Source: Pseudomonadota bacterium
Lineage (GTDB): Bacteria; SZUA-182; DTGQ01
Direction of reading: 5' to 3'
Assembly (NCBI GenBank): GCA_030605265.1
Contig: JAUWIR010000205.1
Location: 1 to 7,453 of the forward strand
Length of the DNA stretch: 7,453 bases
Part shown: positions 6,151 to 7,453 of the stretch, piece by piece
How positions within the stretch are numbered: the first letter of the stretch is position 1
How the letters are laid out: every line of letters starts with the position of its first letter
The notes under the pieces: generated by a model
Databases searched by the model: none
Told to the model about the DNA's origin: nothing
The model's input: the letters and a program-made list of their open reading frames with translations, nothing else
Translations under genes and position numbers: made by a program

Positions 6151-6242
6151 TATAACAAACTTTTATCTAAAACACTCTTTTATTAAAAGGAGTAGTGAAC
6201 CTGCAAATTTTTGGATCTTAGACCCGAGAATTATAAACCCTG

Positions 6243-6262
6243 AACCTTTGACGTGAAGGGTT
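6243..6262 (+). other. Small hairpin overlapping the ftsB ribosome binding site
   Basis: AACCTTT and AAGGGTT can pair over seven positions, one a T-G wobble, around a six-base loop. The right arm contains the AAGGG that is the only Shine-Dalgarno-like sequence before ftsB, 12 bases upstream of its ATG. No T-run follows, so this is not an intrinsic terminator. A role in damping ftsB translation is possible but unproven. Confidence 0.35.
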
Positions 6263-6272
6263 ACAAATAAAA

Positions 6273-6572
6273 ATGACGATCAAATTCTGGAAATGGTTCA
6301 TTATTGTTGGTATCCTGGTAGTCCTCTATTCATCTCTTGTAGGTCCGAATAAGTTATCAAAAATTTATGCCTTACGAAAACAAAGAGAACAATTAAAAGA
6401 GGACATTTTAACACTCAAACAAAAAAATGAACTATTACGAGAAGAAATTAATGAGCTACAATCAAATCCGGATGTGATTTGTCGTATTGCACGAGAACAA
6501 TTAGGATTGGTAAAACCGGGGGAGCTTGTCTATCGATACTATCAAATTCCAAATATAAAAGAAAAAAAATAA
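6273..6572 (+). CDS. ftsB: Septum formation initiator, FtsB/DivIC family
   Basis: This 99-residue bitopic membrane protein belongs to the divisome. FtsB/DivIC forms a complex with FtsL and FtsQ/DivIB that links early Z-ring assembly to septal peptidoglycan synthesis. The sequence shows a short basic cytoplasmic end, one transmembrane helix at about residues 8-24 ('WFIIVGILVVLYSSLVG'), a leucine-rich heptad coiled coil at about 27-64, and the conserved C-terminal signature 'VICRIAREQLGLVKPGELVY' (68-87). Length and order match the family. FtsB and DivIC are orthologous types and naming depends on the phylum; ftsB is used because of the eno linkage. The ATG at 6273 has only a distant AAGGG (12 bases), possibly within a hairpin. 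The next gene starts nine bases after its stop, so the two are probably co-transcribed. Confidence 0.9.
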   Translation: MTIKFWKWFIIVGILVVLYSSLVGPNKLSKIYALRKQREQLKEDILTLKQKNELLREEINELQSNPDVICRIAREQLGLVKPGELVYRYYQIPNIKEKK

Positions 6573-6581
6573 AGGGGAATT

Positions 6582-7453
6582 ATGCAAAGAATACTTGTCA
6601 CCGGGGGAGCCGGCTTCCTGGGTTCGCATCTATGTGACTTTTTTCTAAAGAAAGATTTTGAGGTTATCTGTATGGATAATCTCCTAACAGGTGACATTTC
6701 CAACATAGCCCATATCCATTCGGAAAAATTCCGTTTTATTAAACATGACGTCACCAACTATATTTATGTAGATGGGCCGTTAGACTTTATTTTACATTTT
6801 GCCAGCCCGGCCAGTCCCATTGATTATCAACAATTACCGATCCAAACCTTAAAAGTTGGTTCTCTTGGCACCCATAAGGCCCTTGGCCTGGCCAAAGAAA
6901 AGAAAGCTGTCTTTCTCTTAGCCTCAACCTCGGAGGTGTATGGCGACCCTCTGGTTCATCCCCAAAATGAAGATTATTGGGGAAATGTGAACCCCATCGG
7001 GCCCAGAGGAGTATATGATGAAGCCAAAAGATTTGCCGAAGCAATCACTATGGCCTATCATCGATATCATCAGGTTGATACTCGGATTATCCGTATCTTT
7101 AATACTTACGGTCCACGCATGAGAATAGGTGATGGTCGCGTGGTGCCTACCTTTATGCAACAAGCTATACAAAATGAGGACTTGACCATTTTCGGCGATG
7201 GGGCCCAAACCAGAAGTTTCTGTTATGTTGAGGATTTAGTCGAAGGGATCTATCGGCTTCTCCTATCAAATTGTCCTACTCCCGTGAATATCGGGAACCC
7301 CAGAGAGATGACTGTTATTGAGTTTGCCAAGATATTATGCAGTATTGTCAAATCAAAAAGTAAATTCATTTTTCACCCTCTTCCTGTTGATGATCCTAAA
7401 GTGCGGCAGCCGGATATTTCTTTAGCTGAAAAAATTTTAAAATGGTCCCCTAA
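6582..7453 (+). CDS. UDP-glucuronate decarboxylase-like SDR (UDP-xylose synthase), 3'-truncated by window edge
   Basis: The first 290 residues belong to an extended short-chain dehydrogenase/reductase; family length is about 310-320, so only the C-terminal end is missing. It most likely converts UDP-glucuronate to UDP-xylose and CO2 with bound NAD+, supplying cell-surface polysaccharide or glycan synthesis. Seen: nucleotide-binding 'TGGAGFLG' (7-14) with Asp32 after the second strand; 'HFASPASP' (72-79); 'LASTSEVYGDP' (113-123); 'HPQNEDYWGNVNPIG' (126-140); catalytic Tyr145 and Lys149 in 'YDEAKR'; 'RIFNTYGPRM' (171-180); 'RSFCYVEDLV' (211-220). The HPQ...YWG...NPIG...YDE pattern is characteristic of UXS rather than dTDP-glucose dehydratase or UDP-glucose epimerase. 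Start ATG at 6582 is preceded by AAGGGG at 6572-6577. No stop occurs before the window end, and two bases of the next codon are present. It follows ftsB by nine bases. Confidence 0.92.
   Translation, partial: MQRILVTGGAGFLGSHLCDFFLKKDFEVICMDNLLTGDISNIAHIHSEKFRFIKHDVTNYIYVDGPLDFILHFASPASPIDYQQLPIQTLKVGSLGTHKALGLAKEKKAVFLLASTSEVYGDPLVHPQNEDYWGNVNPIGPRGVYDEAKRFAEAITMAYHRYHQVDTRIIRIFNTYGPRMRIGDGRVVPTFMQQAIQNEDLTIFGDGAQTRSFCYVEDLVEGIYRLLLSNCPTPVNIGNPREMTVIEFAKILCSIVKSKSKFIFHPLPVDDPKVRQPDISLAEKILKWSP

Noticed and set aside
6185..6221. AAAAGGAG after eno followed by GTG and eight codons, considered as a leader peptide or remnant gene.
   Set aside because: Spacing to GTG is only two bases, and the neighbouring frame that reads like protein has no start codon. 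No homology can be recognised.
6205..6240. TTGGAT and TATAAA 15 bases apart, considered as a separate ftsB promoter.
   Set aside because: Spacing is short and the -35 is weak; not distinguishable from background in AT-rich DNA.
6787..7208. Two open frames on the minus strand opposite the UDP-glucuronate decarboxylase gene.
   Set aside because: They are antisense to a gene with a full set of SDR and UXS motifs and have no recognisable features.

Overview
This AT-rich window looks like an ordinary chromosomal segment from an anaerobic or facultatively anaerobic bacterium. The main evidence is an oxygen-sensitive class III (glycyl-radical) ribonucleotide reductase with its radical-SAM activase and a small dedicated redoxin. 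Good AAGGAGG-type ribosome binding sites precede most genes. The sequence alone does not fix the phylum. I see no tRNA, rRNA, CRISPR array, insertion sequence or phage gene.

Layout. (1) 1-1248, plus strand: the 3' part of a PAS-domain sensor histidine kinase. Its reading frame is open to the window edge, so the true start lies outside. (2) 1260-4330, minus strand: a three-gene class III RNR operon in the order nrdD, thioredoxin/glutaredoxin-like protein, nrdG. Successive genes overlap by 8 and 14 bases. The operon converges on the kinase with an 11-base gap. (3) 4331-4863: a gene-free divergent intergenic region of about 530 bases. It holds a good sigma70-type promoter for nrdD, two NrdR-box-like palindromes (one filling the -35/-10 spacer exactly), four DnaA-box matches, two G-free C-rich tracts and a T-rich stretch. 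(4) 4864-7453, plus strand: eno (enolase), then ftsB/divIC (division septum protein), then a UDP-glucuronate decarboxylase-like gene (UDP-xylose synthase) cut by the window end.

How the parts fit. NrdG uses S-adenosylmethionine to put a glycyl radical on NrdD. NrdD then reduces ribonucleoside triphosphates to dNTPs without oxygen, and the co-encoded CPTC redoxin is the likely electron donor. The control region suggests two inputs to nrdD: NrdR (sensing dATP/ATP) and DnaA (linking to replication initiation). The right-hand cluster joins lower glycolysis, septum assembly and nucleotide-sugar synthesis for surface polysaccharide. Both clusters are transcribed away from the DnaA-box region.

The coding genes are recognisable families. 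The most interesting part of the window is the nrdD-eno intergenic region. No clearly new protein system was found.
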